From Aradus depressus (Eukaryota; Arthropoda; Insecta; Hemiptera; Aradidae): DNA of 64,000 nucleotides. Below are positions 32,070 through 42,810 of this stretch, piece after piece. Both the position numbers and the translations under genes were made by a program. Under the pieces are notes generated by a model. That model was given only the letters and a program-made list of their open reading frames with translations. It was not told the origin of the DNA and did no database searches. The stretch is taken from positions 16,272,480-16,336,479 of the forward strand of contig OY759218.1 of assembly GCA_963662175.1 (NCBI GenBank), read 5' to 3'. The first letter of the stretch is position 1. Each line of letters opens with the position of its first letter.

Positions 32070-33339
32070 TATACAGGGTGTTTATCTTGACCCAGGTAAA
32101 TAACTCGAAAAATAATGATTTTCTCAAAAAAAGCTGTAGACAAAAAAATGTAGAGTAGAACTGATTGCAACATTTGCTGTAATCTAATTTTTAACGTTTT
32201 TTATAAATTAAAAAAAAAAAATTTTTTTTGACTGTCAACCTATTATTTTTTTTGCATATTTAGATCCCTGGGGAAAAATTAAGGGGAGGTTGAATGAGAC
32301 ATTTTTTTGTTAGACCAATATTAAACCTTATGAATTTTATAGTAAATGTTCGAATTGTTGTCCTGAAACTTCAATACATTTATTAATTCTATTTAGAAAT
32401 TAGTCATGACAATTTAACCAAGTTTCTCTGTTGATCTGGTTGCAAGTATTTCTAATACGTTCCTTCAAGTCGTTAGTTTTTCAGCGTAGACTTTTTCTTT
32501 AAGAAAACCCCATAAAAAAAATCTAGTGCTGTGAGGTCTGGCGATCTAGCCGGCCAATTTACTGGACCACCTCTACCAATCCAATCCAGCCGACCGTTGT
32601 AATATCTGTCTAATATTTCTCGAGTCAATCTTGAATAATGAGAAGGGCAACCATCTTGTTGGAAACAAGTATTGGTAATTGTCTATTAAGAAAGTCTCGA
32701 TATTTCTGACCATTTAAATTGATTGATTAACATTTTTGACTGATTCACCATAAGTAATGATCACTTATTCCACATTTTAAAAAATCTCCATGTTTTAGTC
32801 TTTTGGGTTATTAATATTAATAAATTTAACTCTATTAACGTTTATGACAATATTAATACTGGAAAAAGAATTATTTTTCATTGAAATAATACAATAGGAA
32901 ATGTACACAATAATAAAATTAAGGAATTATAAATAAAAGAAAAGAGAAAAATTGAAATAAATAATAAAAATGAAACAAAAATATTGCTAGGTTATCATCT
33001 CATTTCTAAATAGAATTAATAAATGTACGTATTGAAGTTGCACGACATCAATTCGAACATTTACTACAATAAAATTCATTTATTAGGTTTAGTATTGGTC
33101 TAACAAAAAAATGTCTCATTCAACCTCCCCTTAATTTTTCCCCAGGAATCTAAATATGCAAAAAAAAATAATAGGTTGATAGTCAATTTTTTTTTTTTTT
33201 TATTCATAAAAAACGTTAAAAATGTTCATTTGTTTAAAAATTAGATTACAGCAAATGATGCAGTCAGTTCTACTCTACATTTTTTGTCTCAAGCTTTTTT
33301 TGATAACATCATTATTTTTCGAGTTTTTACTGTTAAAAA
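32070..33339 (-). mobile_element. mariner-like element rebuilt as a long inverted repeat
   Basis: Starts TATACAGGGTGTTTATCTTG. 32090-32410 reappears in inverse at 33000-33325: the 3' UTR (TTAATTTTTCCCCAGG, CATTCAACCTCCCC) and the last codons of the transposase (CATTTACTATA) occur on both sides. The right tip is lost where the next foldback begins. So one element end was copied in reverse onto the other side, giving arms of about 320 bp. Confidence 0.75.
32337..32667 (-). pseudogene. IS630/Tc1/mariner-superfamily transposase, C-terminal fragment
   Basis: Minus-strand reading: CFQQDGCPSHYSRLTREILD and RYYNGRLDWIGRGGPVNWPA, RSPDLTALDFFLWGFLKEKV, then after frameshifts LKERIRNTCNQINRETWL and NRINKCIEVSGQQFEHLL. 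QQDGxPxHYS holds the second catalytic aspartate and RSPDLTxLDFFLWG the third, as in DDE_3 (Tc1/mariner) enzymes. The spacing of about 36-40 residues between the two Asp is within the superfamily range. The first Asp and the HTH region are missing, with at least two frameshifts. Common relatives are annotated in insects next to DUF4817-type helix-turn-helix domains. Confidence 0.85.
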
Positions 33340-33822
33340 TATACAGGGTGGCCCAGATAAGCGGGCCACAAGTGAAATAACTCCTAAACGGTTAGAGATA
33401 TCAAAATTGTGCATAGGACTAAAGTTGTAGCACTCGCCTAGAGCTATAGTATGGCGTCCTCGAAAAGACAAAAATTACCCTTTTAATGGCTCAAATAGCC
33501 CTTCGAAGGGCGGGGTTCCCTTTTGACCCTTAAGATTCATTACATTTTATTAAAGTACTAAGGTAACAAGGAAGAACTGTGCAAACAGATCCTTGTTTCT
33601 TTAGTACTTTAATAAAATGTAATGCAACTTAAGGGTCAAAAGGGAACACCGCCCTTCGAAGGGCTGTTTGAGCCATTAAAAGGGTCATTTATGTCTTTTC
33701 GAGGACGCCATACTATAGCTCTCGACGAGTGCTACAACTTTAGTCCTATGTACAATTTTGATATCTCTAACCGTTTAGGAGTTATTTCACTTGTGGCCCG
33801 CTTATCTGGGCCACCCTGTATA
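33340..33822. mobile_element. foldback MITE TATACAGGGTGGCCC
   Basis: The arms of about 220 bp are near-perfect inverse copies: TACAGGGTGGCCCAGATAAG, GGGCCACAAGTGAAATAACT, CCTAAACGGTTAGAGATATC through CCCTTTTGACCCTTAAG, then a loop of about 40 bp (33560-33600) and back. The whole 483 bp could form one hairpin. The left arm encodes the inverse of the right, so both strands show the same spurious peptide (MSFRGRHTIAL). Confidence 0.92.
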
Positions 33823-33839
33823 TACGGTTAAAAACCAGA

Positions 33840-34235
33840 GCATTTACAAGAAGTATAGGGGAAGTTATGTAATTGGGCAAAAATTCGATGTTGAGTTTTT
33901 AACGGAATTTTTTTTACAAGCCCTAATATCAAGAATGAAAAAAAAATATATTCTGTAAGTTTTTGTTAATGTGTGTCTGCGAACACGTGATAAATCCGTG
34001 ACGGAGTAAATAATAATATATAATATGTAAAAAATAGTTCGACACGAAATTTTATATTTATATACAGAACCGCATAAGGACGACACCTATTGATTTTCAG
34101 CTGAATCGGCCAAAGGAAAAGGGAGGATTGGAGGGGGCGTTTAACAGTAAACTATAGTTTGATTCTTAGCCAAAATGGTCGATTGGTTTGGAGGGAGTGC
34201 TAAAACAATTGATTATTTCGTACTGGGGAAGTACA
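33840..34235 (+). repeat. DR1, 5' two thirds
   Basis: AGAAGTATAGGGGAAGTTAT, GTAATTGGGCAAAAATTCGA, GCGAACACGTGATAAATCCG, AAGGACGACACCTATTGATT, CAGCTGAATCGGCC, TGGAGGGAGTGC, TACTGGGGAAGTACAATG. The C/T-rich minisatellite at 34236 replaces its end. Confidence 0.78.
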
Positions 34236-34880
34236 ATGTCTCTCTCCAGTTCCTGTTCCCCTCTGCAGTACTTGCCCCGTCCGCTCCCTGCGTGTCCCAG
34301 TCTCCCGCAGCACATGCCCCTTTCTCTGCACCCGGCTGCATTTCTGAACTATAAACCCCCAGTTGATCCTAGAATCGAACCTATTGTTTATTCTGCGAAC
34401 TCCTCTCTCTGCAGTACCCGGGTCTCCATATGCTCCATCCTCTCCCTGCAGCACATGGCTGGATCTCTGCACAATAAGCCCACTGGACCAGTTAAGGACC
34501 CCCAGTTGGTTATAGAAACGAACCAATTGTTTGTTGTACCAACTCCTTCCTCTCTCTGCAGTACCCTGCTAACTTTCTGCATGATATGCTCCGTCCTCTC
34601 CCTGCAGCAGACAGCACACGGCTGCCTCTCTGCACTGGAGGCCCACTGGACCAGTTAAGGACCCCCCAGTTGGTTCTAGAAACGAACCAATTGTTTGTTG
34701 TGCCAACTCCTTCCTCTCTCTGCAGTACCCTGCTAACTTTCTGCATGATATGCTCCGTCCTCTCCCTGCAGCAGACAGCACACGGCTGCCTCTCTGCACT
34801 AGAGGCCCGCTGGACCAGTTAAAGACCCTCAGTTGATTCTGAAAACGAACCCTCTATTTGTTCTGCGAGCTCCTTCCTCT
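34236..34880. repeat. about 160-bp C/T-rich minisatellite, 4 units
   Basis: Each unit contains CCTCTCTCTGCAGTACCC, CGTCCTCTCCCTGCAGCA, CTGGACCAGTTAAGGACCCC and CGAACCAATTGTTTGTTGT. The two central units (34548-34711, 34711-34870) are almost identical; the outer ones are diverged and partly deleted. Spurious frames are open on both strands. Confidence 0.88.
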
Positions 34881-35800
34881 CTCTGACCGCCTTCTATCGA
34901 TCCTCATTTAACATTTATAACACGTAGACTTTTCTTATTGTTACAACCATATACTGCTAGACATGCACTCAACAACTACTAACCGCTTAAGCAACTGAAG
35001 AACCTAAGTAGGGTTACGCAAAATTTATTTAAGTGAAACTTCTATGATAACGTAATTCAGTTTACTCCAGTTTTCATCTTAATTTTTGAAGCATATACTA
35101 ACTTCTATTGGGCTAATTTTTCATGAGATTCGAACTTCGCTTGTTAAGCAGTAATAGTAGAGTGTAATCTACTTAGTACACGTGCTCCTTTTTTTTTTTA
35201 GTATAGTTGGGGTTAACATTTTCTTCTATTCAGTAATATTGCACTATGTACCGATTGTCCGGTGTAAGTACGAAGACACTTTGGGAACCTATTCTCGGGT
35301 ATACTCGTATGTACAAACCCTTTACTCTTAGCGCTGGGGGATCCTTTAGTTCTGCCGATTTCTCATATTTTATCTGTTGAGGTTTGGGGGTGAAGCTCCT
35401 CCTGCGTACGAGTAGCAAGCAGTCTTTACGTGTAATTTTATTTATTTTTATACGTATAATATAATATGTGCGATTTAAGCACCTATATATTTTTCAAAAA
35501 TGAATATTGACACCTGCCCGGTAAAACGTTATACACAACATTTGTATGGAGAAATTGAGATATTTATACCACCCCGTTCATTTGCCCTTCATTTTCCACA
35601 CAATAAACAAAATTATTTTTCAATTTCTTAATGACATTAATTAAAAATTTGAAAATAATAAGTATCGTAAACAACATTTATTAATAAAAATATTAAATAT
35701 TATATAAAAAATATCCAATGCTGATTATTTTTCAAAAAAAGGAAATAGCGGAAAATTATTTATATTTTATAATATCAGCAGGGTTTTTTAAAAATATATT
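34881..35800. other. no recognisable feature
   Basis: Mixed composition, no repeat match in the window, and no frame with recognisable motifs. 35220-35420 is less AT-rich (GTACGAAGACACTTTGGG, TTTAGTTCTGCCGATTTC) but shows no codon pattern or splice layout I would defend. Confidence 0.4.
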
Positions 35801-35809
35801 CGCTTTTAA

Positions 35810-36752
35810 ATCTTATAAATGTTGTATATATTGTTGGCAATAAAAGGTTCTACAAAAAAGACAACTTCTATAACACATAGCTGTAATTTTGTATTTGTAA
35901 CGATTTTGGTGAAATTTCGTATGTAACATCCATATAAGTCCGTTTAAATCATATGTGGCGTCCCAAATATTCATTAAGGGGGGATACAAAATGAATGCTA
36001 ATAGCTCTCTAACGGTCGATCGGATTTTCATGAAATTTCACAAATAGTATTGTTTGTGCCGGTAAAAATTTGCTGAGAATTTTGGACGGAACTGTGTGCC
36101 CCCCACCGGTATTTGTTCTAGTTCATTATTGACCAATAATTGCTAGTACACTTGTGCAGTCTGGGTTTTTTTAAAAATGTTTTTTGTTTATGAACTTTCT
36201 AAGACTATTTATGTTTTTATAAATATTACATTTTGCATTTAATTTGTTTTTCTTTGTTTATTAATTTTCAATTATGGGACCGGACGTTTAAGCTTTTCCC
36301 AGGTTCAACAAGCATTCTTATAAGCTCGGTTCAAACGTAGACCATATGGCATGAACATAAAACACATACAAAATGGAACATAAAAATATAAAATAGACCT
36401 TTAACGGTTGTCTTTTTGATGTTAATGTATAAAACCAAAATTGTAGCAAATTAAATTTCCAACGTTAGATCATATGGATATTTGACGTATCTATATACTG
36501 AGGGGAGGAGAGGAAGGCGCTGCTAATATCTATTTCTAGTTTCGAGTGGAACATTGAGTAGTACATTGTTTTAAAGGTATGTAGGCCGATGAGGCATCAG
36601 AAGTTTGAATTTACTGAGTGGCGGGGAAAGGTAAGGGGTAGGTAATTACACGAACCACCCGCCTCAAAATCATGGAACATTTCAATTTATTTCTAAAATC
36701 ATGTAACTTAAAGATACTCCAACTACCCTCCCAGGGCAACCTGCTGGTAGTA
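35810..36752 (+). mobile_element. Helitron-like non-autonomous element, copy 2
   Basis: Matches 143-720 and extends further, ending CTCCCAGGGCAACCTGCTGG at about 36750, close to the GGGTAACCTGCTAGT text at 3600. ATCGGATTTTCATGAAATTT at 36013 is a familiar block of insect Helitrons. The start is not defined. CTGG rather than CTAG at the end weakens the CTRR case. Confidence 0.4.
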
Positions 36753-36929
36753 TATATTTAGTTTCTATTTTATAATTCATTCATTCTATTGCAACTTAAC
36801 TAATTTGATTAAGTCTGAGTTTGGGAGGGGGAGCAGACAGCAAGAATAGTCAATGTAATAATTATTAAATATTTTCACTATGTCTTTGATTTTATGCTAA
36901 CAAAAAGTATAAACTAAACAAAAATAGTG

Positions 36930-37652
36930 CGTCTAGAAGAGAGGTAATAAACAGTGACATGGAGGTGAAAATCTTCTCCGATAGTCAAGCAGCACTCCAA
37001 GCACTTGCCAGCGCAGAAATCAGATCGAAGCTGGTAAGGGAGTGCGCAAATCAGTTAAACATCCTAGGAAACTGCAAGAAGATTGGACTCAACTGGGTTC
37101 CCGGACACTCGGGGATCCAGGGAAACGAAGAGGCAGACCGACTAGCCAAGGAAGATTCAAGTAAGCCTTTTATAGGGCCAGAGCCGGTGCTGGGAATATC
37201 TCGGGAGACATACCAAACCCGAATCAAAGAATGGACTAAGGACCTTTTGGAGCGTACATGGAGAGAAAAGACCACATGCAGGCAGTCGAAGATGTTCCTG
37301 GGAGGGGAGTCCAGAGTTCTGAAAGACGGGATCCTGAGCTTAGGCAACTGACTGGAGTTCTCACAGGACATGGTCCGTTCAATAGACACCTACACACTGT
37401 GGGAGTCAAGGACAGTCCTACCTGCGATAGATGTGGGGAAGAAGACGAAACGGCGGCACACTTCCTGGGCATCTCCTCGGGATATGCGCAAATAAGATTC
37501 CGCATCTTTGGTGGAGATGTAATCGCAGAGGAGGATTTTAGAAGATTGGACTATGAGAGCATTCTCAGGTTCATTAAGGAAACTGGGAGACTGAGCACTT
37601 CATGAAGGGCTTGGTTCAGGTAGTATAAGTAACACCAGCCCACCACATAATA
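36930..37652 (+). mobile_element. 5'-truncated LINE with 15-bp TSD
   Basis: TAAACAAAAATAGTG stands at 36915-36929 and again at 37653-37667. The insert is 723 bp: RNase H region, C-terminal tail and a short 3' UTR ending CCAGCCCACCACATAATA without poly A. Truncation at the 5' end is the normal result of target-primed reverse transcription. Confidence 0.88.
36959..37605 (+). pseudogene. LINE ORF2 C terminus: RNase H domain and tail
   Basis: The first frame reads MEVKIFSDSQAALQALASAE and GLNWVPGHSGIQGNEEADRL with AKE. This has the RNase H Asp of FSDSQAAL and the WVPGHSGIxGNExAD motif with two catalytic acidic residues. After a frameshift near 37330 comes ELRQLTGVLTGHGPFNRHLH, SPTCDRCGEEDETAAHFLG and a tail ending KETGRLSTS. 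LTGHxxxNxHLxxxG followed by C..CGEExETxxHxL is the usual tail of I-, Nimb- and LOA-type LINEs. RT and endonuclease parts are lost. One frameshift, no early stop. RNase H in these elements degrades the RNA strand of the RNA-DNA hybrid. Confidence 0.86.
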
Positions 37653-37718
37653 TAAACAAAAATAGTGATAATAATAATTCAAGTTTACATGACAGTTATT
37701 TCGTCTCAACCGCATCCT

Positions 37719-37778
37719 GATAATCCTCCAAGCCGTCTGAATAGGAGGTGGCCTCGAGATCTTCTAAGTGAAATTTAA
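37719..37778 (+). pseudogene. Jockey-type LINE, last 19 codons
   Basis: DNPPSRLNRRWPRDLLSEI then stop. Compare RQLKRQWPRDLLGRSS at 42610-42650: the same RxLxRxWPRDLL C terminus. A second, more truncated member of the Jockey-like group, followed by an AT-rich 3' UTR. Confidence 0.6.
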
Positions 37779-38139
37779 ACATTTTACAATTTTCTATGGA
37801 ATGTCATTAAAAACTTGGTTCTTATATCCGGTAGTTTACTTAAAAATGCTAGGAACCCCGATTGCGTGTACATAATTATGTATTTACTATTTACAACTTA
37901 AAAATAATGATTCAAGTGTTCAAATAATGTTTAAGGTTCAAGATCAAAAAATAAAAAAAATATGTATGTACATATAAATATATTTAATAAATTAATTTTT
38001 ATAACTGTATATACTACGCAAACTTCTGAAAAAAATAATTAAAGAAAAACTAAGAAAGAAAAATTGATACAATGTTACATACATAACAAAATCTAATGGA
38101 AATTATGTAATTACTGATTTTGTACCGAAAAATAGTCCG

Positions 38140-38640
38140 TAATATTGTTTAGTTTTTTTTAGTAAATAAAATGCATTTTTGATTTTCGTGACAAGTTCTT
38201 TTACCGTCCATTTAAGTGAATCCTCCACGAAATCTTCATTGCAAGACAAAAATGTATTAACAATATTGATCGCTGTAAAGATTTCTTTTAAATTCGCGCA
38301 TGCAAATTCATTTGAAAGATCTTCTGCACTGGAAAATTTCCATCTGAATACGTCTCCTTATACGCGATTTATTTTCTCAGAAATCAATTAATTCTATTAT
38401 TATATTATCTATTACTAATTAATTCAATTAGTCACTAAAAGCGATATGTTCTTATTCATTAAATTATATGAAAACCAGCCGGGAACTAGTAACTCCGTTC
38501 TTTTAGGAGATATGTTTTTATAACCGGTGTTCTTATAAAGGATGTTTACTGTACCTGAATGTTTTTATAACCGGTGTTCTTATAAAGGATGTTTACTGTA
38601 CCTGACCCTCGATATCCGTAGAATTCAGATTCTACAGTAG
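38140..38640. mobile_element. Tigger-like end with 55-bp duplication
   Basis: GCCGGGAACTAGTAACTCCG, TATGTTTTTATAACCGGTG, TTCTTATAAAGGATGTTTAC, TGTACCTGA. The part from ATGTTTTTATAACC to GTACCTGA is tandemly doubled. Upstream, the minus strand is open for about 60 codons (GDVFRWKFSSAEDLSNEFAC) with no match I recognise. Related to 26150-26345. Confidence 0.5.
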
Positions 38641-39004
38641 CTACACAATATCTACATTAAATAGAAGATTATTAAAATGGTTTAACCAGATAAAATCCAA
38701 TGTGGGTTATCTAAATAATCGATGAAGCTGTCAGTAACGAAGTGGCGGTGTTCATTAAATTTCATTGACATAGCATTAACTGTAGGATGGTTTTTTGACG
38801 GAGGGAGTATTAAGTGAGTCAGTTAGCGAATGAGTGAGTGATGGAAGACTAATCAGTAGGGTCCTAACCAGACAGGTAACCCTAACCCGGTCCTCTTTAG
38901 GTGGCAACCTGTGGGTAGCCCTGCTCGTTTTACCTTTGTTCTGTAGATTACCCCAGACATTAATCCTCACAAAAATAAAATAAAAAAGTCGTTGGTTAAT
39001 CACT

Positions 39005-39165
39005 AGCTATAATTATTCCCCCGAATTAAATAACCAATTACGTTTTCGCTCTCTCTACAAAGCTATTCGACCATGTAGGCTAAACTTCAATATTTGACTT
39101 ACACAGTGGCTTCTGAATCCTCATATTAAATTTTATGTGGCAGTTATTTATCGGCAGTTATTAGG
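39005..39165 (-). repeat. DR1, left of the hAT MITE
   Basis: ATTACGTTTTCGCTCTCTC, AGCTATTCGACCATGTAGGC, ATTTGACTTACACAGTGGC, ATCGGCAGTTATTAGGGTA. Continues at 39821 after the hAT insertion (TATTTAAGTTGAGCCTC). Confidence 0.78.
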
Positions 39166-39173
39166 GTATTTAA

Positions 39174-39812
39174 TAGTGACCGACCGAAGATTTGGTTTTC
39201 AACTTCGGCCACGCCGAAACTCAGTTCGACTAACTTCGGATGAGTTCGTGGCTTGTGAGTCGTATGTGGTTGCCAGACGAATACTAAAATTAATTAGTAA
39301 TCTGATAATAATATTTCGTTTTTTTTTCTTTTGATTTTATAACTGTTTTTTTTTTAATTAAGTAATTACTTGATAGTCGTACAAATTATTGTAATCGTTG
39401 TTAAGACTGATAATTAGGTAATTCCTTAATCACCAAGTGCTAAATACAAGATCTCAGTAAAAAATAAACTAATCTTAAGAATATTGTGAACACAATTAAA
39501 ATAGGTACTTACTTAATTAAGGAGTCTGTACTTTATATCTAATCTAAGTGTTGATTTTTGACTTTACTTTAACATGTTTATTATATTTGTTCATGTTAAA
39601 TTGTTAATGTAACATAAATAAATAACTATTTTTGTTACATACTTCAATTATTGTTTTTTATTTCATTTAACACGAGTTAACTGTCTGTAGGTAGGTGTAT
39701 GAAAAAAAAATACACAATGGAAATTTTAACATGTCTAAATAAGTTTCGGTTCGGCCGAAACTGAGACCGAGGCCGAAGATTCGGCTGAAAATCCTGTTTC
39801 GGTCGGCCACTA
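39174..39812. mobile_element. hAT-type MITE with perfect 8-bp TSD
   Basis: GTATTTAA at 39166-39173 and 39813-39820. TIRs TAGTGACCGACCGAAG and TAGTGGCCGACCGAAA (inverse), with TTCGGCC/GGCCGAA repeats inside both ends. 639 bp. Inserted in DR1, whose text joins across the TSD. No transposase. Confidence 0.9.
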
Positions 39813-39820
39813 GTATTTAA

Positions 39821-40400
39821 GTTGAGCCTCTCTCCTCCGATTTCACTAAAAATTAATAGATGTCGTCCTTATAGAGCTTTGATTTTACTTATAACATTTT
39901 GTGTCAATACATTCATTACAACGGCAGTTATTAGAGTTTTTGTGTTAAGCCTCCCCCCTAATCCCCCTTTTCCATTTGGCTGAAAATTAATAGATGTCGT
40001 ATAGTATATGTCGTATAGAGCTTTGATTTTACTTATAAAATTTTGTGTCAACAATACATTCATTACAACGGCAGTTATTAGAGTTTTTGTGTTAAGCCTC
40101 CCCCCTAATCCCCCTTTTCCATTTGGCCGATTTGGCTGAAAATCAATAGATGTCGCATAGTATATGTCGTATAGAGCTTTGATTTTACTTATAAAATTTT
40201 GTGTCAATACATTCATTACAACGGCAGTTTTTGTGTTAAGCCTCCCCCCTAATCCCCCTTTTCCATTTGGCCGATTCGGCTAAAAATTAATAGGTGCGTT
40301 CCTATAGAGCTTAGAATTTACACATGAAATTTCATATTCATTACAACGGCATTTATTAGTTTTTGTGTGAACGCATCTGTTTCAGGTTAAACAAACACCA
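39821..40400 (-). repeat. DR1 with a segment tripled in tandem
   Basis: A block of about 155-170 bp (TATAGAGCTTTGATTTTACT, TACATTCATTACAACGGCAG, GTTAAGCCTCCCCCCTAATC, CCATTTGGC.GA.TTGGCTG) occurs three times, with a partial fourth. ATGTCGTATAGTATATGTCG marks two junctions. Confidence 0.8.
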
Positions 40401-40464
40401 TACAAGTTTCATATACCTAGAAAAATAAGGTATTTCTGGGAATTAATTCTTGTTTTTCAAGTCA

Positions 40465-41000
40465 ATTGAGTTTTAGTTCTCGCTCCCTCACCAGTCGACA
40501 GTTTTAATCAATAGCTGAATTACAGGGACTTCTGAATCCTCACACTAAATTTCAGTTATTAGGTTAGGTTAGGTTTTATGACTCATGCCCGGGCTTTAAC
40601 TACGAGGTCATATCGCCTACTACCAGAGCGCTCTTTCGTCACTCTGGTGGACATGAGCCCGACTCTACTGTGGGAGTCCTAAATTTTGCCTACCCTAAAT
40701 TTTTATTCATCTAGGGTAGGGGTCTTGTAACGAGTACCTGACATCGTACAGGCTCGGGACCATCGCTTAACGTCCCATCCGAAGGACGGCGTGCTTAAGT
40801 TTATTTTACCTCCCAGATAAAATAAACTAAGGGCCTCGGTCGGGCTACGAACCCACAACCTTGAGCTCAGAAGTCAAGCACGCATACCACTGAGCTACTG
40901 GCGCCCTCAATATTTCGTTATTAGGGTTTGAGTTTAGGCCCCCTTCCCCTCTAATCACTCCCCTCCTTTCGGCCGATTTCGTCGAAAATTAATATACATC
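40465..41000 (-). repeat. DR1 copy split by SINE1
   Basis: Left part CTCGCTCCCTCACCAGTCG, ACTTCTGAATCCTCACACT to 40560; right part TTATTAGGGTTTGAGTTTAG, TTTCGGCCGATTTCGTCG from 40909. They join across the SINE. Confidence 0.72.
40561..40908 (-). mobile_element. SINE1, full-length copy
   Basis: Nearly identical to the 10731 copy along its length, including the head at 40856-40908 and the TTAGGTTAGG start. The TSD is imperfect (AAATTTCAGTTATT / AATATTTCGTTATT). One extra base (GGGTCTTGTAACG). Confidence 0.88.
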
Positions 41001-41082
41001 CTTAATATAATATTAATATACATAAATTAATTTATATAATTAAGAAATAGCTGAAACATGCAATAAAAAATCCTAAAGAATT

Positions 41083-41715
41083 AAAAAATATACTACCAAA
41101 CATTAAAAATAGCCGCCTAATCAAGAAATATTAATTAACAAAAAATATACTACCAAACATTAAAAATAGCCGCCTAATCAAGAAATATTAATTAACAAAA
41201 AATATACTACCAAACATTAAAAATAGCCGCCTAATCAAGAAATATTAATTAACAAAAAATATACTACCAAACATTAAAAATAGCCGCCTAATCAAGAAAT
41301 ATTAATCAACAAAAAATATACTACCAAACATTAAAAATAGCCGCCTAATCAAGAAATATTAATTAACAAAAAATATACTACCAAACATTAAAAATAGCCG
41401 CCTAATCAAGAAATATTAATTAACAAAAAATATACTACCAAACATTAAAAATAGCCGCCTAATCAAGAAATATTAATTAACAAAAAATATACTACCAAAC
41501 ATTAAAAATAGCCGCCTAATCAAGAAATATTAATTAACAAAAAATATACTACCAAACATTAAAAATAGCCGCCTAATCAAGAAATATTAATTAACAAAAA
41601 ATATACTACCAAACATTAAAAATAGCCGCCTAATCAAGAAATATTAATTAACAAAAAATATACTACCAAACATTAAAAATAGCCGCCTAATCAAGAAATA
41701 TTAATTAACAAAAAA
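41083..41715. repeat. 57-bp satellite array, about 11 copies
   Basis: Unit AAAAAATATACTACCAAACA, TTAAAAATAGCCGCCTAATC, AAGAAATATTAATTAAC. The copies are identical except one AATCAAC variant (41304-41310), so recent expansion or gene conversion. AT-rich. No spacers, so not a CRISPR-type array. Confidence 0.96.
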
Positions 41716-41824
41716 AAAGTTAATTTGAAACAGGAGCGGGGGGGGGTTAACAAGGTAAAGAATATTGAAACTCAAAACTTATGTATTGTAGTTGTTAAAC
41801 TAAAAGAGACAAGAAAAATTAAAA

Positions 41825-41954
41825 AAGAACATGTATTTCCCCAGATTGAATTAATCAATTAAGTTTTCGCGCTCTCTCTCTCTAAAACTTTGTGTTTTAA
41901 ACCAATAGGTGACATTCATAAGGACTTTTGATCCTCATGCAAATTAATATATAA
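41825..41954 (-). repeat. DR1 fragment
   Basis: TGTATTTCCCCAGATTGAAT, AAGTTTTCGCGCTCTCTC, AAGGACTTTTGATCCTCATG. Ends at the SINE2 poly-T. Confidence 0.6.
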
Positions 41955-42176
41955 TTTTTTTTTTTTTTTTTTTTTTTTTGTGGCCTTATGTACCATGCAT
42001 ATTAGCCATGACTCTTATAACGGTGTTACCTAGTTATTTACGACAAACACGGCTCCAGGAGGGATTTCTATCTACGAAATAAAACGCACTCCCGGACGGG
42101 ATTCGAACCCACAAACTAAGGTGAGACCTTGTGACCAAAGCCGTAGGCTCTAGCCCACACGGCCACCATGGTTCCC
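41955..42176 (-). mobile_element. SINE2, full-length tRNA-derived copy
   Basis: The minus strand begins GGGAACCATGGTGGCCGTGT with GGGCTAGAG (A-box-like TGGCCGTGTGGGC) and has a perfect B box in GGGTTCGAATCCCG. The body ends GGCTAATATGCATGGTAC, ATAAGGCCAC and a 25-A tail. The head has a long variable-arm spacing like tRNA-Leu/Ser. Flanking AATTAATATATAA / AATTAAATTATAATAA may be a worn TSD. Distinct from SINE1 in head, body and tail. Confidence 0.82.
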
Positions 42177-42260
42177 AAAATAATAATTAAATTATAATAA
42201 ATCTTTTTTTTGTTACAACAAACAATTGTTTACATATTTTTTTTTTAATTGAGTGAAGAA

Positions 42261-42666
42261 CAGACGTTATAAACTTCTAATAAGACTACTAGACAAAAGA
42301 TCCAAACTAACTTTGACAACAAAACGACTTATATACAACGCAATACTACCTATGTGGACTTACGGACTTGAACTCTGGGGTTCTGCCAAGGCTTCCAATC
42401 TCCAGCGCATCCAATCCCTTCAATCCAAAATCCTTCGTACAATAACCAATGCTCCTTACTACGTCTCCAACAAAACCCTTCATACTGCCCTTAACGAACC
42501 TTTCATCACTGAAGTCGCTAAATCCAAATATAAAAAATTATTTTCCCTTCTTAGTTCCCACAATAATCCTCTAGTCCGTGCCCTCCATTCTGCCACACTT
42601 CCCCAACGACAGCTTAAGCGTCAATGGCCTAGAGACCTCCTGGGCAGAAGCAGTGCCAGTGACTAG
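42261..42666 (+). pseudogene. Jockey-like LINE RT, C-terminal 135 residues
   Basis: RRYKLLIRLLDKRSKLTLTT, KRLIYNAILPMWTYGLELWG, KASNLQRIQSLQSKILRTIT, NAPYYVSNKTLHTALNEPFI and RQLKRQWPRDLL lie in one unbroken frame to TAG. The LNxLxxKRSKLxLxxKxxLYxxxIxPxWTYGxxLWG block and the NAPxYVxNxTxH block are diagnostic for the RT thumb of the Jockey group. The C terminus after WPRDLL fits an element without RNase H. The frame is still open, but the 5' truncation removes the catalytic YxDD palm. The ATG at 42253 lies in the TSD and has no biological meaning. Confidence 0.87.
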
Positions 42667-42810
42667 CTATAAACGAGAGAAAAACAGTGACTAGGGAGTT
42701 TCTCCCCTCATGACATTTTGACATTGCCATTACCATTTATTAGCACATTTGCTTGTTGTATTTATTTGTATACAGTTGTAAATAGCTATTTGTAAATTAA
42801 AAAAAAAAAA
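42261..42810 (+). mobile_element. 5'-truncated Jockey-like LINE with poly A
   Basis: AATTGAGTGAAGAA (42247-42260) and AATTGAGTGCAGAA (42811-42824) form a 14-bp TSD with one change. The insert ends in poly A at 42798-42810, and its 3' UTR (42667-42797) has no other copy here. Confidence 0.88.

Noticed and set aside
33289..33831. Two ORFs sharing MSFRGRHTIAL
   Set aside because: They are the same sequence read from the two arms of a hairpin MITE, not two genes.
34188..34822. Long ORFs on both strands of the C/T-rich repeat
   Set aside because: Minisatellite by-products; the same peptide recurs with each unit and both strands are open.
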